From Saccharopolyspora sp. NFXS83 (GTDB taxonomy: Bacteria > Actinomycetota > Actinomycetes > Mycobacteriales > Pseudonocardiaceae): 64,000 bases of DNA. The notes below the pieces were generated by a model, which was not told the DNA's origin, did not search any database, and saw only the letters and a list, made by a program, of their open reading frames with translations. Where the stretch lies: contig NZ_JAPFGB010000008.1 of NCBI RefSeq assembly GCF_026241095.1, positions 186,001 through 250,000 on the forward strand. Direction: 5' to 3'. Shown piece by piece: positions 63,501-64,000 of this stretch; position 1 is the first letter of the stretch, and every line of letters starts with the position of its first letter. The position numbers and the translations under genes were made by a program.

Positions 63501-64000
63501 GTGGATCGCGGTCGAGGACGCGGGCAAGGTCCGGGACGCGCTGGGGGTGGCGTTGCCGGTGGGCGTGCCGGAGGCGTTCACCGAACCGGTCGCGGATCCG
63601 TTGGGGGAACTGCTGATCCGGTACGCGCGCTGCCGCGGCCCGTTCGCGGCGGAGTCCGCGGCGCGGCGCTTCGGGTTGGGCGTCGCGGTGGTGCACGACG
63701 TGCTGGATCGGCTCGCGGGTTCGGGCCGGTTGGTGCGCGGCGAGCTGCGCCCGCTGGAATCCGGCGGCGGCCGGGCGCTGGAGTACTGCGACGCGGAGGT
63801 GCTGCGCCGGTTGCGGCGCGGTTCGCTGGCTCGGTTGCGGGCCGAGGTGGAACCGGTGGAACCCGCGGCGCTGGGCCGGTTCCTCCCGGTGTGGCACGGC
63901 GTCGGGGCCCGGTTGCGCTCGGCGCCGACGGTGGACGACGTGTATGCGGTGGTCGAGCAGCTGGCGGGCGCACCGGTGCCGGCGAGCGCGTTGGAGTCGC
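60562..64000 (+). CDS. lhr: Lhr-family helicase, cut at window end
   Basis: Partial, about 1146 codons present, no stop. GTG 60562 with GGAGG upstream. Walker A APTGSGKT (~44-51), VDEVHAV box, SATVRP, then SSLELGIDMGAVDLVVQ and MQRIGRGGH of the second RecA domain. A winged-helix and the long Lhr C-terminal region follow. Lhr helicases unwind DNA/RNA in repair, and full length is ~1500 aa. In mycobacteria lhr is SOS/mitomycin-linked, but no SOS box is seen just upstream here. Confidence 0.92.
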   Translation, partial: MSDPLDDFSPATREWFRGAFDAPTQAQAGAWRAIGAGEHSLVVAPTGSGKTLAAFLSALDGLASAPPPEDPQRRCRVLYVSPLKALAVDVERNLRAPLTGIRQATQRHGGVPPEIRVGMRTGDTPAEERRAFNRTPPDVLVTTPESLFLLLTSAARESLRGVETVIVDEVHAVAGTKRGAHLALSLERLDELLAEPAQRIGLSATVRPVSEVSTFLGGGRPVRAVQPEHAKQVEVTVEVPVPDLAELGQPTGEVTGSAAGAEQRTSIWPSVQERILDLIGRHRSTIVFANSRRLAERLTAGINELATEQAGETAEQTGKFPAEAVGGSGVTSGAAVTVARAHHGSMSKEQRSAVEEELKSGRLPCVVATSSLELGIDMGAVDLVVQVETPPSVASGMQRIGRGGHQVGAVSHGVVFPKFRGDLVGCAVVAERMAAGLIESLSFPRNPLDVLAQHVVSMVAMEPWGLESLARVVRRAAPFAGLPDSALYAVLDMLAGRYPSEEFGELRARIVWDRVQDELRARPGAQRLAVTSGGTIPDRGLFTVTTPGDEEAGRGGVRVGELDEEMVYESRVGDTFLLGTSSWKVQDITHDRVVVVPAPGQPARMPFWKGDSPGRPLELGRALGAFVRELVAADREAATERMTRAGLDEWARDNLLAYLAEQRDATRHVPDDRTIVVERFRDELGDWRMVVHSPFGAQVNGPWGLAIGARLRERRGIDPQVASSDDGIVVRLADALDESGADVLPTAEDVLLSPDEVQRVITDEVGGSALFAARFRECAARALLLPRRDPRKRSPLWQQRQRSAQLLAVAAQYEQFPIVLEAMRECVQDVYDVPGLTELMSQIAARKVRVVEVETPSPSPFARSLLFGYIGMFLYETDAPLAERRSAALSLDSTLLAELLGSEALRELLDPEVIAEVEQQLQRLVPERHAKDAESAVDLLRFLGDLSTAEAEERGTRPEWLADLHAQRRVLEVRVAGEPRWIAVEDAGKVRDALGVALPVGVPEAFTEPVADPLGELLIRYARCRGPFAAESAARRFGLGVAVVHDVLDRLAGSGRLVRGELRPLESGGGRALEYCDAEVLRRLRRGSLARLRAEVEPVEPAALGRFLPVWHGVGARLRSAPTVDDVYAVVEQLAGAPVPASALES

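Overview
The window is high-GC actinobacterial chromosome, densely packed with housekeeping genes. It keeps the order sigB, ideR, nrdR, a LysM gene, lexA, hflX, dapF, miaA, DUF349, miaB, gluABCD, recX, recA, DUF3046 known from mycobacteria and relatives. Actinobacterial SOS boxes, GTG/TTG starts, a gluABCD importer, a B12-dependent ribonucleotide reductase, an Entner-Doudoroff edd-eda pair and a class I fumarase together suggest Pseudonocardiaceae, possibly Saccharopolyspora. That genus guess is inference. I saw no tRNA, rRNA, CRISPR array, insertion sequence or prophage.

Layout. 1-9.2 kb: small conserved proteins, a desulfurase-like PLP enzyme, a DEAH helicase, a YihY/BrkB membrane protein, DUF3039 and DUF3099 proteins, an acyltransferase, an HhH-GPD repair protein, a methyltransferase and dtd. 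9.2-20 kb: sigB, a tyrosine phosphatase, class I fumarase, a lipoprotein, a hydrolase, then a GNAT/acyl-CoA-synthetase protein acetyltransferase beside an AcuC-type deacetylase, and a sulfurtransferase. 20-24 kb: ideR overlapping galK, then galE and DUF4192. 24-29.6 kb: a giant secreted phosphodiester glycosidase/metallophosphatase, a small membrane protein and an aspartate-aminotransferase-like enzyme. 29.8-35 kb: nrdR-nrdJ, then the divergent LysM/lexA pair with two SOS boxes. 35-44.5 kb: hflX-dapF-miaA and miaB clusters. 45-49 kb: gluABCD plus a one-lobe binding-protein relative. 49.5-55.8 kb: edd-eda, a secreted deacetylase, a lipoprotein, a HAD phosphatase and a GNAT. 55.9-64 kb: recX-recA with an SOS box, DUF3046, a transmembrane Hsp70, and lhr running off the end.

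Working together: lexA, the LysM gene and recA form a visible SOS core, with LexA boxes in both regulatory regions. nrdR-nrdJ supply dNTPs. The acetyltransferase/AcuC pair suggests reversible lysine acetylation control. edd-eda give a complete 6-phosphogluconate to pyruvate + glyceraldehyde-3-phosphate step. gluABCD imports glutamate and has a GlnR-like site upstream.

The most unusual signal is a family of three long, imperfect, structurally conserved palindromic elements. Each begins 5-19 bp after the stop codon of a gene: lexA, the membrane gene downstream of miaB, and DUF3046 (just upstream of recA). The two long copies differ in sequence but keep pairing, which argues for selection on a folded form. 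I cannot name the family.
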